Below, piece after piece: positions 5,566 through 14,240 of a stretch of 64,000 nucleotides of DNA. Numbering within the stretch: position 1 is the first letter of the stretch; the number at the start of each line of letters is the position of its first letter. Both the position numbers and the translations under genes were made by a program. This DNA is from Longitalea luteola (GTDB lineage: Bacteria > Bacteroidota > Bacteroidia > Chitinophagales > Chitinophagaceae): assembly GCF_017356035.1 (NCBI RefSeq), contig NZ_JAFIQX010000015.1:1-64000 (forward strand), in the 5' to 3' direction. Below the pieces are notes generated by a model that was not told the origin of the DNA, made no database searches, and saw only the letters and a program-made list of their open reading frames with translations.

Positions 5566-8283
5566 ATGGAACTAAGCAAAAACTACCAGCCCAAAGCGGT
5601 GGAGGACAAATGGAGTAAGCATTGGAAATCAAAAAGATATTTCAACAGCACGCCCGACGATCGAAAACCGTTCACTGTGGTGATCCCCCCGCCCAACGTT
5701 ACCGGGGTATTACATATGGGTCATACCCTCAACGAAACGGTGCAGGACATTCTCGTGCGTAAAGCCCGCATGAGCGGCTTCAATGCCTGCTGGGTGCCAG
5801 GCAGCGACCATGCCTCTATTGCTACCGAAAGCAAGGTGGTTCAAATGCTCGAAAAAGTAAATGGCATTAAAAAAAGCGACCTCACCCGCGAAGAGTTCCT
5901 GAAACATGCTTTTGAATGGAAGGAAAAATACGGCGGCATCATTTACCACCAGATCGAAAAACTGGGCTGCAGTGTCGACTGGGACCGGGTTGCTTTTACC
6001 ATGGATCATGACTACTACAAAGCCGTTATCAGGGTCTTCGTTGACCTCTACAATAAAAAAATGATCTATCGCGGCGCCCGCATGATCAACTGGGACCCCG
6101 CCGCAAAAACCGCCCTCAGCGATGAAGAGGTGGAATATAAAGAAGTACAGGGGACACTGTATTACGTAAAATATGCTGTTCAATCCGAAGCCGGAAGTCG
6201 GAAGTCAGAAACCGCAAATACGGGCACTTCTGACCTCAGACCTCAGACTTCAGACTTCATCATCATTGCCACCCAGCGCCCCGAAACCATTATGGGCGAT
6301 ACCGCCGTTTGCGTTAACCCGAATGATGAACGCTTTGCCCACTTAAAAGGCAAAAAAGTAATTGTGCCCCTGGTGAACCGGGCCGTACCGGTAATTTTTG
6401 ATGAATATGTTGACCCTGCCTTTGGTACCGGCGCCCTGAAAGTGACTCCGGCGCATGACATCAACGACTATAACCTGGGTTTAAAACATAATCTGCCTGT
6501 TATTGACACCCTCAATGAAGACGGCACCCTGAATGAAGCCGCTGAGGTTTGCGTGGGTATGGACCGCTTCGAGGCGCGTAAAAAAGTGGTGGAAATGCTG
6601 CAGGAGCAGGGTCTGCTCGTGAAAGAAGAAGAGTACACTACCCGCCTGGGCTTCTCACAGCGCAGTCTGGCCGTTGTTGAACCACGCATTTCTACCCAGT
6701 GGTTTGTGACCATGCGCTCCCTGGCCGATAAAGCCCTGGCAGCGGTTAGCAGTGGTGAAGTAAGGATCCACCCCGGCGATAAATTCATGGCTACGTACCG
6801 CTACTGGCTCGAAAATGTAAAAGACTGGTGTATCAGCCGTCAGTTATGGTGGGGCCAGCGTATTCCCGCCTGGTACGACGACAATGGCAATTGCTATGTA
6901 GCCGAAACGGAAGAAGAAGCAGTACGCATGTGGGCAGAAAACATCCAGCCCGGCGCTACCGGCTCAATAACCAATTCTCCTTACACCAATCACCCGCTCC
7001 GCCAGGACGACGACGTGCTCGACACCTGGTTCTCAAGCTGGTTATGGCCTATAGAAGTATTTAAAGGCATTACCTATCCCGGTAATCCCGATATAAATTA
7101 TTACTATCCCACGTCGGTGCTGGTAACCGGACAGGATATCATTTTCTTCTGGGTGGCGCGAATGATCATGGCCGGCATGGAATACATGAACGTAAAACCG
7201 TTCAGCGATGTGTACTTTACCGGTATGGTGCGCGATAAACTGGGCAGAAAAATGAGTAAACAGCTCGGCAATTCACCCGACCTGCTCATGCTGATCGATA
7301 AATACGGCGCCGATGCCGTTCGCTTCGGCATCATGATCTCCTCCCCTGCCGGTAATGACCTGCTGTTCGACGAAACCTCGCCTGAACAGGGCAGCAAATT
7401 CAATAACAAGATGTGGAATGCCCTGAAACTGGTGAAAATGTGGGAGGCAAAGGTCAGCGAGCGACCTTCAACAACGAATGGCCAGGCGCAGTTCGCCATC
7501 AACTGGTTTGAAAACAGGTTACAACAAGCCAAGGCCGACATTGAGCAACTGTACAAAGACTTTAAGCTCAGCGAAGGATTAAAAACACTTTACTCCCTCA
7601 TCTGGGACGATTTCTGCAGCTGGTACCTGGAATGGGTAAAGCCCGGCATGGATCAGCCTATCGATAAAGCAGTATACGATAAAACCGTTTCCTTCTTTAC
7701 CGATCTGATGCAAATGTTGCATCCGTATATGCCTTTCATAACCGAAGAAATTTATCAATTGCTGGCGCCCCGGGCGGAAGACCTGTGCATAAAACAATTT
7801 GCCCCCCTGCAAAACACCGATGCTATTGTATTGCGGGAAGGACAATTGCTGAAAGATGTAATTACCGGCTTACGCGATGTACGGGTTAAGAACCAGATCA
7901 AACCAAAAGAACCGATCAAACTATACATCCAGAGCGAAAACAATGAGCTGTACAAAGCCATTGAGCCCATTCTGAACAAGCAGGTGAATATTGAAGAATT
8001 AACATTTGTTACTGAGCCTGTAGCGCAAACCATTACAGCGGTGATCGGCAAGGACAAATTCTACATTGAGACTGAAGGCGCTGTAGATACCAGCGCGCAA
8101 AAAGAGGAGTTGTTAAAGGAGCTCGATCGCCTGAAAAAATTCCTTGAATCAGTTAATAAAAAGTTAAGCAATGAAAGGTTCATACAATCTGCACGGCCGG
8201 ATGTCGTTCAATTAGAGCAAAAGAAAAAACTGGATGCCGAAGAAAAGATTAAGGTCCTTGAAAGTAGCCTTCAAAACCTCTAA
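5566..8283 (+). CDS. valS: Valine--tRNA ligase
   Basis: 905 residues, a class I synthetase charging tRNA-Val and editing threonyl-tRNA. The HIGH motif is HMGH in PPPNVTGVLHMGHTLN (about 44-59) and KMSKS is KMSKQ in GRKMSKQLGN. The editing domain has ATQRPETIMGDTAV, and the C-terminus is the usual coiled-coil arm (about 830-905). Residues about 207-231 (SEAGSRKSET...PQTSDF) are encoded by an inserted repeat at 6184-6258 of the GAAGTCG/CAGACCT type found in intergenic DNA. The insertion is in frame and sits in a loop just before the editing-domain ATQRPET strand, where length varies in the family, so the enzyme is probably still active. Confidence 0.98.
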   Translation: MELSKNYQPKAVEDKWSKHWKSKRYFNSTPDDRKPFTVVIPPPNVTGVLHMGHTLNETVQDILVRKARMSGFNACWVPGSDHASIATESKVVQMLEKVNGIKKSDLTREEFLKHAFEWKEKYGGIIYHQIEKLGCSVDWDRVAFTMDHDYYKAVIRVFVDLYNKKMIYRGARMINWDPAAKTALSDEEVEYKEVQGTLYYVKYAVQSEAGSRKSETANTGTSDLRPQTSDFIIIATQRPETIMGDTAVCVNPNDERFAHLKGKKVIVPLVNRAVPVIFDEYVDPAFGTGALKVTPAHDINDYNLGLKHNLPVIDTLNEDGTLNEAAEVCVGMDRFEARKKVVEMLQEQGLLVKEEEYTTRLGFSQRSLAVVEPRISTQWFVTMRSLADKALAAVSSGEVRIHPGDKFMATYRYWLENVKDWCISRQLWWGQRIPAWYDDNGNCYVAETEEEAVRMWAENIQPGATGSITNSPYTNHPLRQDDDVLDTWFSSWLWPIEVFKGITYPGNPDINYYYPTSVLVTGQDIIFFWVARMIMAGMEYMNVKPFSDVYFTGMVRDKLGRKMSKQLGNSPDLLMLIDKYGADAVRFGIMISSPAGNDLLFDETSPEQGSKFNNKMWNALKLVKMWEAKVSERPSTTNGQAQFAINWFENRLQQAKADIEQLYKDFKLSEGLKTLYSLIWDDFCSWYLEWVKPGMDQPIDKAVYDKTVSFFTDLMQMLHPYMPFITEEIYQLLAPRAEDLCIKQFAPLQNTDAIVLREGQLLKDVITGLRDVRVKNQIKPKEPIKLYIQSENNELYKAIEPILNKQVNIEELTFVTEPVAQTITAVIGKDKFYIETEGAVDTSAQKEELLKELDRLKKFLESVNKKLSNERFIQSARPDVVQLEQKKKLDAEEKIKVLESSLQNL
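6184..6258. repeat. Inverted-arm repeat inserted in frame within valS
   Basis: The left arm at 6186-6210 holds GGAAGTCGGAAGTCAGAA. The right arm at 6227-6258 holds CTTCTGACCTCAGACCTCAG and two further CAGACTT words. The centre is about 16 nt. The words match those of the array at 4041-4236. The insert is 75 bp (25 codons), keeps the reading frame and contains no stop. Confidence 0.85.
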
Positions 8284-8914
8284 GAGAACAACGACGGTTT
8301 CATATATCTTCAAAAGCATACTGTTCACTGCAGTATGCTTTTGTTATTTACAACCCTCAGCAATAGCGCAAAAGCTTAACCTCGATCAGCGGGTATTGAT
8401 CAATATGATGGAGAACCGTTCGGAGGGTGTTACGAAACTGATGCAGGGTATTTCTGACAACACCCAGCTGGTATCAGTGCTCATTCCTGCTACCGTGGTA
8501 GCCGCCGGTTTGATCGATAACAATAAAATGACGCTCAAGAAAGGCCTGTATCTGGCAGAATCCGCCGCCGCAGCCACCTTCATATCGTATGGAATGAAAT
8601 ATTCCTTTAAAAGATCAAGACCCTTTATGGTTACCCCGGGCTTAACGGCTGCCGGAACAGGCAGCAGTCCCTCCTTCCCTTCAGGCCATACTTCAGTAGC
8701 CTTTGCATCGGCCACCTCACTCACCCTGGCTTATCCCAAATGGTATGTAGCCGTACCCGCTTACACGTGGGCTGCCTCAGTAGGTTATTCCCGCATGTAC
8801 CTGGGCGTTCATTATCCCAGTGATGTGCTGGCAGGCGCAGTGATTGGCGCCGGCAGCGCCTGGCTCATGCACAAAGCCAATAAGTGGCTGTTCAGGAAAA
8901 AACCGAAAGATTAA
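8234..8914 (+). CDS. PAP2-family membrane-associated phosphatase
   Basis: 226 residues. The three PAP2 signature blocks are present: K-x6-RP (KYSFKRSRP), PSGH (SFPSGHTSVAFA), and SR-x5-H-x3-D (SRMYLGVHYPSDVLAG). These enzymes dephosphorylate lipid phosphates such as phosphatidate or undecaprenyl pyrophosphate. The N-terminus contains a hydrophobic signal-like segment (YIFKSILFTAVCFCYL...AIAQ). ATG at 8234 overlaps the last 50 bases of valS; a shorter form from TTG 8258 is possible, and no ATG occurs between there and the hydrophobic segment. Substrate is not assignable from sequence alone. Confidence 0.88.
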   Translation: MPKKRLRSLKVAFKTSKRTTTVSYIFKSILFTAVCFCYLQPSAIAQKLNLDQRVLINMMENRSEGVTKLMQGISDNTQLVSVLIPATVVAAGLIDNNKMTLKKGLYLAESAAAATFISYGMKYSFKRSRPFMVTPGLTAAGTGSSPSFPSGHTSVAFASATSLTLAYPKWYVAVPAYTWAASVGYSRMYLGVHYPSDVLAGAVIGAGSAWLMHKANKWLFRKKPKD

Positions 8915-9206
8915 TTTGATAATTCGATAATTCGATAATTTGATAATGAGATACAACCCAAACGTCTTCCTCAAAGCAAACAACTGCATGTAAACTTATT
9001 TCTGCTGCTTTTTGGGGTTTACTTGCAGGGGAGTATTACATTATCACATTTTCACATTATCAAATCATCACATCGCCTTCATTAGCTAATCAGCACATCA
9101 GCTAATTAGCACATTATCCGGCGTATTCCATTATCACATCATCACATTATCAAATTATCACATCGCCTTCATTAGCTAATCAGCACATCAGCTAATTAGC
9201 ACATTA
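8912..9206. repeat. Inverted-arm octamer array (GATAAT / GCTAAT words) with duplicated right arm
   Basis: The left arm at 8912-8949 has TTGATAAT and TCGATAAT words. The right arm has ATTATCAC/ATTATCAAA words, then TTAGCTAATCAGCACATCAG. This right arm occurs twice as a direct repeat of about 78 bp (about 9038-9117 and 9128-9206, offset ~90 bp). Between the arms is an ~85 bp unique centre. It follows the PAP2 stop directly. Confidence 0.85.
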
Positions 9207-9333
9207 GATTTGCCTGGCCCGGTTTTTTTTATATACTTTCTCAGCACCTGTAAGTCCACATATTAATCACCTATGATATCCTTTTAAAAGAAAGGAACCA
9301 ATTAACATTCTTTAATTCATTTTTAATACTTGA

Positions 9334-9362
9334 GCGAATACTATAGCAAATATGGTATTCGC
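9334..9362. promoter_or_regulatory. Perfect inverted repeat upstream of the stressosome operon
   Basis: GCGAATAC (9334-9341) and GTATTCGC (9355-9362) form a perfect 8-bp inverted repeat with a 13-nt spacer, 140 bp before the rsbR start. It has no T-tract, so it looks more like an operator for a dimeric regulator than a terminator. The region around it (9207-9501) is AT-rich and otherwise shows no clear TAnnTTTG promoter. Confidence 0.4.
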
Positions 9363-9501
9363 ATAGCTATGTTTATACGTTATAGATAACAGATATAATC
9401 TATGTCAATAATAGCAAACGACTGCCAACCATCTATAAGAACCTTGTTTTTAGCTGGTTATTCTATAAAGCATACTTTTAAAACTTCAATTTTTCTATCT
9501 A

Positions 9502-10365
9502 ATGAAACAAGACATTTCAAAACTCCTACAAAAGAAAAGAAAGAACATACTTGAAGACTGGATGAATTCACAACTCGCAGATGCGGGATTGAGAGAAGAC
9601 CTGATGAGTAATGATGAATTGCGTGAACAAAGTGCTGAGCTGCTCGATTCATTGCTGAAAGGCATCACTGAAAAGAATCTGACCGATTTTAACGCAGAAG
9701 CCTTCGCACCCGTTTACGAGATCCTGTCTGGTATTTCTATCTCGAGGGCACGTCAGGGATTTTCTCCCCGTGAAACCGGTGTGTTTGTGTTCAGCCTGAA
9801 AGATGCTCTGTTGAAAACGCTTGTTACAGAATTACAGAACGACCAGGAAACACTGATGCAGGCCCTGGTCACCATCAATAAATTACTCGATAACCTTGGC
9901 ATCATTACCTTTGAGACCTTCATTAAAGGCCGTGAAGAAGTGATCCTTCGCCAGACAGATGAAATAGCCGAAATTTCAACACCGGTAATTCAGGTGTGGG
10001 ATGGTATTCTGGCATTGCCAATTATTGGAACACTTGACAGCGCCCGCACCCAGGTGGTTATGGAAAACCTGTTGCAGCACATCGTTGAAACAGGAAGTAC
10101 TATTGCCATCCTTGACATTTCGGGTGTGCCCGCCGTTGACTCACTGGTGGCGCAGCATATCATTAAAACAGTAGCGGCTACCCGCCTGATGGGCGCTGAA
10201 TGTATTATCAGCGGTATCAGACCCGAAATTGCGCAAACAGTTGTTCACCTGGGTATCGATCTTTCGAACATCATGACAAAAGCTACCCTGGCAAATGCCC
10301 TAAAACATGCTTTCAGCATGCTTAGACTCGACGTTAAACGAATTCAAAAAGAAAAAGAAAAATAA
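9502..10365 (+). CDS. rsbR: RsbR-type stressosome protein with C-terminal STAS domain
   Basis: 287 residues. Residues 1-150 are a helical N-terminal domain of the RsbRD/RsbT co-antagonist type (KKRKNILEDWMNSQ...RQGFSPRETGVFVFSLK). Residues 160-280 are a STAS domain. The region GVPAVDSLVAQHIIKT...GIRPEIAQTVVHLGID is very close to Bacillus RsbR. The Thr in EIAQT corresponds to the RsbT-phosphorylated Thr205, while the Thr171 position appears to be Ser. With RsbS it should form the stressosome that holds RsbT until stress. First gene of a tightly packed operon; the next gene begins 9 nt later. Confidence 0.92.
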   Translation: MKQDISKLLQKKRKNILEDWMNSQLADAGLREDLMSNDELREQSAELLDSLLKGITEKNLTDFNAEAFAPVYEILSGISISRARQGFSPRETGVFVFSLKDALLKTLVTELQNDQETLMQALVTINKLLDNLGIITFETFIKGREEVILRQTDEIAEISTPVIQVWDGILALPIIGTLDSARTQVVMENLLQHIVETGSTIAILDISGVPAVDSLVAQHIIKTVAATRLMGAECIISGIRPEIAQTVVHLGIDLSNIMTKATLANALKHAFSMLRLDVKRIQKEKEK

Positions 10366-10374
10366 GAAGGACCT

Positions 10375-10785
10375 ATGGACAGGATACCTATTCTCAGAAT
10401 GGGGAAATTTTTACTCGTTACCATTCAAATTGACCTGTATGACCGGCTGGCTACTAACCTGGAAACTGACCTGGTATACATGGTTAACAAAACCGGGGCG
10501 AAAGGTGTTTTGATCGACATTTCTGCTTTAAGCATTGTAGATTCCTTTATGGGGCGCATCCTCGGTAATATCGGCAGTATGGCCCGGATCATGGATGCTG
10601 AAACTGTAGTGGTAGGCATGCAGCCTGCCGTAGCCATAACCCTGGTTGAACTGGGCCTTGAACTGAAAGGCGTACATACCGCTCTGAATGTTGAAAAAGG
10701 AATGGAATTGTTGAGAAACAAAATCAAAGATCTGGACTATGAAGAAGAAGATGAAATAGAAGCCAATGAGGATAGTACTGAATAA
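10375..10785 (+). CDS. rsbS: Stressosome scaffold protein RsbS (STAS)
   Basis: 136 residues, a single STAS domain (8-115) plus an acidic tail (YEEEDEIEANEDSTE). IPILRMGKFLLVTIQIDL and IDISALSIVDSFMGRIL are characteristic of RsbS. Ser57 in VDSF aligns with the Ser59 phosphorylated by RsbT in Bacillus. RsbS forms the stressosome core with RsbR and binds RsbT in the resting state. The acidic extension is longer than I would expect for RsbS. An rsbR-rsbS-rsbT order is classical. Confidence 0.93.
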   Translation: MDRIPILRMGKFLLVTIQIDLYDRLATNLETDLVYMVNKTGAKGVLIDISALSIVDSFMGRILGNIGSMARIMDAETVVVGMQPAVAITLVELGLELKGVHTALNVEKGMELLRNKIKDLDYEEEDEIEANEDSTE

Positions 10786-10792
10786 GGATACT

Positions 10793-11179
10793 ATGAAAAT
10801 AGAAAAGGAACAGGACGTTGTTCCTTTTCGCAATCGCGTAAAGGAATATGCGGTAAAGATTGGAATGAGTGTCGTCAATCAAACCAAACTAATTACCGCA
10901 GCCAGCGAGCTGGTTAGAAATATGTTGAAATATGCCAATGGTGGCATCACGGTCATCGAAGTGATCAGCGAAGGAAGGAACAGTGGCATCCGGTTGACCT
11001 TCGTTGACAAAGGCCCGGGCATCAAAGACATTGCGCTGGCCATGAAGGACGGGTTCTCCACCGGAAAAAGTCTGGGACTGGGATTGCCAGGCGCCAAAAG
11101 GCTGGTAAATGAATTTGAAATCAAAAGCAGTGTAGGCGAAGGAACTACTGTTTCAATAATCAAGTGGAAGAATGGGTAA
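10793..11179 (+). CDS. rsbT: Switch serine/threonine kinase RsbT
   Basis: 128 residues from ATG 10793; an upstream in-frame ATG at 10766 would overlap rsbS, but AAGGAT five bases before 10793 supports the shorter form. It is a GHKL ATPase of the RsbT/RsbW class: N box ASELVRNMLKYANGG, G1 box VDKGPGIKD, G2 region STGKSLGLGLPGAKRLV. It phosphorylates RsbR and RsbS and, when released, activates a downstream partner. Here no RsbU homologue is adjacent; the following ATPase-PP2C and histidine kinase are candidate partners. It overlaps the next gene by 8 bp. Confidence 0.93.
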   Translation: MKIEKEQDVVPFRNRVKEYAVKIGMSVVNQTKLITAASELVRNMLKYANGGITVIEVISEGRNSGIRLTFVDKGPGIKDIALAMKDGFSTGKSLGLGLPGAKRLVNEFEIKSSVGEGTTVSIIKWKNG

Positions 11180-12185
11180 TGCACATGTTTTATTCAAAGC
11201 CAATGACAGGAGCTATTTCGCGATCCTGAAAAAAGAAATACGCGCCCTGGCCCTTACTCTCAATTTCAGCGAACGCCGCATCAGTGAAATTGATATTATA
11301 GTGGCTGAAATGGCCACCAACCTGGTAAAACATGCGGGGGGCGGACAAATACTCGCTAAGCTGATCCGGGAAAACGACCTCGACGGCATCGAGATCATGA
11401 GTATGGATAACGGTCCGGGTATAGCCGATATCAACAAAATGGTGCGGGATGGTGAAACCACTAAAAGCACCCTCGGCCTCGGGCTGGGTGCCATGCAGCG
11501 GTTATCAGATACATTTCAGATCTATTCGCAAAAGAACTGGGGCACTGTAATTTTATGCCGCAAATATGTGAAGGAGCCGCCCGGTCATGCAAAACAACCT
11601 GCGGCTGAAATAAGATCGGTAGTAATACCCAAACCGGGAGAAACCAAATGCGGGGATAGTTTCTTTCACATTGCAAACAAAAACCATATTAAATTATTCC
11701 TGGCCGATGGCCTGGGCCATGGTGCAGAAGCCGCCAGGGCTGTACAGGAGGCAGGCATGGCTTTTGCAATTTGCCAGGAGCTTCATCCTCCTGATATATT
11801 GCGCTTTATAAATTCATCGGTAAGAAAAACAAGGGGATTGGTTGGTATGGTCGCAGTGTATGATATAGCTAAGAAAATCTGGGAAATATGCGGTGTTGGA
11901 AACATTACCACCAAAATAAACGGGCCGTCCGTTAGCAAGAACTATATGTCGTATAACGGCATTATAGGGTTGAATGTGCCTCGTTTGTTACATACCCAAA
12001 CGTTCATGCATGAAAAAGGCCAGTATATGATCATGTGCAGCGATGGCCTCCGCAGCCGGTGGGACCCCCTGAAATATCCAGGCATCCTTCGATACGATCT
12101 TTCGATGCTGGCATTGTCCCTGATAAAAGACTTTTCCCGCAATACCGATGACGCATCTGTAGCTATTTGTAAAATAAATAACTGA
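11172..12185 (+). CDS. RsbT-like ATPase fused to a PP2C (SpoIIE/RsbX-type) phosphatase
   Basis: 337 residues with two modules. Residues 1-135 are a GHKL ATPase like RsbT (N box IVAEMATNLVKHAGGG, G1 MDNGPGIAD, G2 TTKSTLGLGLGAM). Residues about 150-337 are a PP2C-type SpoIIE phosphatase (KPGETKCGDSF, FLADGLGHGAEAA, MIMCSDGL, DDASVAI). The phosphatase half resembles RsbX, which resets stressosomes by dephosphorylating RsbR and RsbS. Carrying kinase-like and phosphatase halves in one chain suggests a reset switch in this operon. The overlap with rsbT indicates translational coupling. Confidence 0.9.
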   Translation: MGNAHVLFKANDRSYFAILKKEIRALALTLNFSERRISEIDIIVAEMATNLVKHAGGGQILAKLIRENDLDGIEIMSMDNGPGIADINKMVRDGETTKSTLGLGLGAMQRLSDTFQIYSQKNWGTVILCRKYVKEPPGHAKQPAAEIRSVVIPKPGETKCGDSFFHIANKNHIKLFLADGLGHGAEAARAVQEAGMAFAICQELHPPDILRFINSSVRKTRGLVGMVAVYDIAKKIWEICGVGNITTKINGPSVSKNYMSYNGIIGLNVPRLLHTQTFMHEKGQYMIMCSDGLRSRWDPLKYPGILRYDLSMLALSLIKDFSRNTDDASVAICKINN

Positions 12186-12187
12186 TT

Positions 12188-13828
12188 ATGGAAGATATTG
12201 CGAAAGTTGGGCTGGATAATGAGATGGACCTTATCATTGCGCATAAACGCTCGATGAAACTGGCCGAATTACTGGGATTATCACTTTCAGCCCAAACGTC
12301 ATTTGCGACAGCAGTATCGGAAGTAGCCAGGAACACCATCGAGAACGGCAAAAGCGGCTCACTGGTATTGGGGGTAGATGGTCAAAAACACAATAAACAG
12401 ATCCAGTTCATTGTTGCTGCCATAAAAAATGACAAGAACGCCGGCAATAACATGAACGGTCTGGAATATGCCAAAAAGCTGGTGAATAAGTATTCCGTTT
12501 CCAGTACCGATTCAGAAACCTTCATAGAATTGTTCTATGCCGTTCCTCATGTGGTGAAAATGGATATGAACCGGCGTGATGAATGGCGCACCATCTTTCG
12601 CAATGAGCCTTCTTTCTCGCCTTATGAAGAAATAAAAAGACAGAACGAACGGCTGCAGGAAATGTCCGTCCGCTTACAAAAAAGCGAAGCGCAGTATAAA
12701 ACGCTTACCAACTCACTGCCGCTGATGATCTTTTCCATGCAACCCGATGGCCTGCTCATCTATGCCAATGAATGGCTGATCCGGTATACCGGTGAAAGCA
12801 TCGATTCATTAAACGCCATGCAGTGGAAGCAGGTAGTACATCAAGAAGATTACGATGCGTTCATCCTGTTCTTCAATAAGAAGATACCACCTGATGCCGC
12901 CACTATAAAAACCCAGGCCCGCATAAAACAACACACGAGCGGCGAATACCTGTGGCACCAGATCTCCGTTTCGCCATTTTTGAACGAACGCGGCGAATTA
13001 CAGTACTGGATAGGATACCTGGTAGATATACATGCGCAAAAAGTTTTTGAAGAAACGCTGAAAGACAATATTGAATTAAAACAGGTTCGGGATGAATTGA
13101 AAGACAACCAGGGCAAACTGGAAAAATATATCGGTGAGCTGAACCAGAGCAATTTCGAATTACAGCAATTTGCTTTTGTTGCTTCACACGACCTGCAGGA
13201 ACCGGTACGGAAACTGATGCTGTACAGCGATTATATGCTGAACCGCTACACAGAACATATGGACCCGAAAGGGATCGAATATTTAAGGATCATTCATTCC
13301 GTATCGGGCCGCATGCGTACACTTATCCAGGACCTGCTGGCTTTTTCGCAGATCAATAAATCGCAGATCCACTTCGACGAAGTGAACCTGAATAAAGTAG
13401 CCAACTATGCCCTGCAGGACTTGCAATTAGCCATTGAAGACAAAAAAGCAGTGGTGAACATTGAGCAGTTGCCCATTGTTGATGGAGATGAAAGCCTGTT
13501 GCGGCAACTGTTCGAAAACCTTATTACGAACTCACTGAAATACTGCCGCTGCGATGTACAGCCTGAAATAAATATCAGTTACCAACGGGTAGGCAATAAC
13601 CACGAGATCATTTTTAAAGACAACGGCATAGGTTTCGACGAAAAATACACACCACAGATATTCAAGCTGTTTCAACGTTTGCATGCACGCGATCAATATG
13701 AAGGAACCGGTTTGGGACTGGCCATATGTTTAAAGATCGTTGAGATCCACAGAGGCAGTATCCGTGCCGCCTCCAGTGAAGGCAACGGCGCCAGTTTCTA
13801 TGTTACATTACCAATCAGAACATCATAA
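12188..13828 (+). CDS. Histidine kinase with N-terminal RsbT-like domain and PAS domain
   Basis: 546 residues. Residues 1-130 resemble an RsbT/RsbW ATPase (SAQTSFATAVSEVARNTIENG as N box), but the DxGxG ATP loop is not recognisable, so this copy may only bind partners. Then follow a coiled linker (150-170), a PAS domain (about 172-285), a second coiled coil (290-320), HisKA with His334 (FVASHDLQEPVRKL), and HATPase_c (LFENLITNSLKY, DNGIGFDEKY, GTGLGLAICLKIV). The gene begins 2 nt after the phosphatase and ends 1 nt before the receiver gene. It therefore probably links stressosome state to phosphotransfer. Confidence 0.9.
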   Translation: MEDIAKVGLDNEMDLIIAHKRSMKLAELLGLSLSAQTSFATAVSEVARNTIENGKSGSLVLGVDGQKHNKQIQFIVAAIKNDKNAGNNMNGLEYAKKLVNKYSVSSTDSETFIELFYAVPHVVKMDMNRRDEWRTIFRNEPSFSPYEEIKRQNERLQEMSVRLQKSEAQYKTLTNSLPLMIFSMQPDGLLIYANEWLIRYTGESIDSLNAMQWKQVVHQEDYDAFILFFNKKIPPDAATIKTQARIKQHTSGEYLWHQISVSPFLNERGELQYWIGYLVDIHAQKVFEETLKDNIELKQVRDELKDNQGKLEKYIGELNQSNFELQQFAFVASHDLQEPVRKLMLYSDYMLNRYTEHMDPKGIEYLRIIHSVSGRMRTLIQDLLAFSQINKSQIHFDEVNLNKVANYALQDLQLAIEDKKAVVNIEQLPIVDGDESLLRQLFENLITNSLKYCRCDVQPEINISYQRVGNNHEIIFKDNGIGFDEKYTPQIFKLFQRLHARDQYEGTGLGLAICLKIVEIHRGSIRAASSEGNGASFYVTLPIRTS

Positions 13829-13829
13829 T

Positions 13830-14234
13830 ATGGCAACAACCAAAGCGAAAATCTTACTGGCCGACGATGATGCAGATGACCGCGCTATTCTGCAGGATGC
13901 TATGATGGAACTGGAAGCAGACCAAATGCTTTGCTTTGCACACAATGGTGAAGAAGCTTTGCGCATCCTGGGCAACGATTTTGATGCCGAATTCCGGCCA
14001 TCATTGATCATTCTGGATCTGAACATGCCTAAACTGAATGGCACCGAAACGCTGCGCCGCATCAAAAGCGATGCGCGATTTAACAATATTCCCGTGATCA
14101 TTTACAGCACCTCGTTAAATCCGCTCGAAAAAGAAAAATGTATGTTGCTGGGCGCCCATTCCTACATCACCAAACCAGTAACTTTCAAAGAAAGTATGGA
14201 TACGGCGAAAGCATTCCTCGAATTTTGTGAATAA
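13830..14234 (+). CDS. Receiver-only response regulator (Rcp1-like)
   Basis: 134 residues from ATG 13830, one base after the kinase stop; a longer frame from 13740 lies inside the kinase and is less likely. It is a single REC domain: acidic pocket DDD at 12-14, phospho-acceptor Asp63 (IILDLNMPK), conserved Ser/Thr (YSTS) and Lys (SYITKPV). There is no output domain, as in Rcp1-type regulators that act by protein contact or in a phosphorelay. It is the last gene of the stressosome operon and the likely partner of the preceding kinase. Confidence 0.93.
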   Translation: MATTKAKILLADDDADDRAILQDAMMELEADQMLCFAHNGEEALRILGNDFDAEFRPSLIILDLNMPKLNGTETLRRIKSDARFNNIPVIIYSTSLNPLEKEKCMLLGAHSYITKPVTFKESMDTAKAFLEFCE

Positions 14235-14240
14235 CAAGAA

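Noticed and set aside
9502-14234. A sigma-B homologue in the stressosome operon
   Set aside because: None of the frames in or near the operon has sigma region 2 or 4 motifs; the only sigma factor in the window is the ECF gene at 58758-59360.
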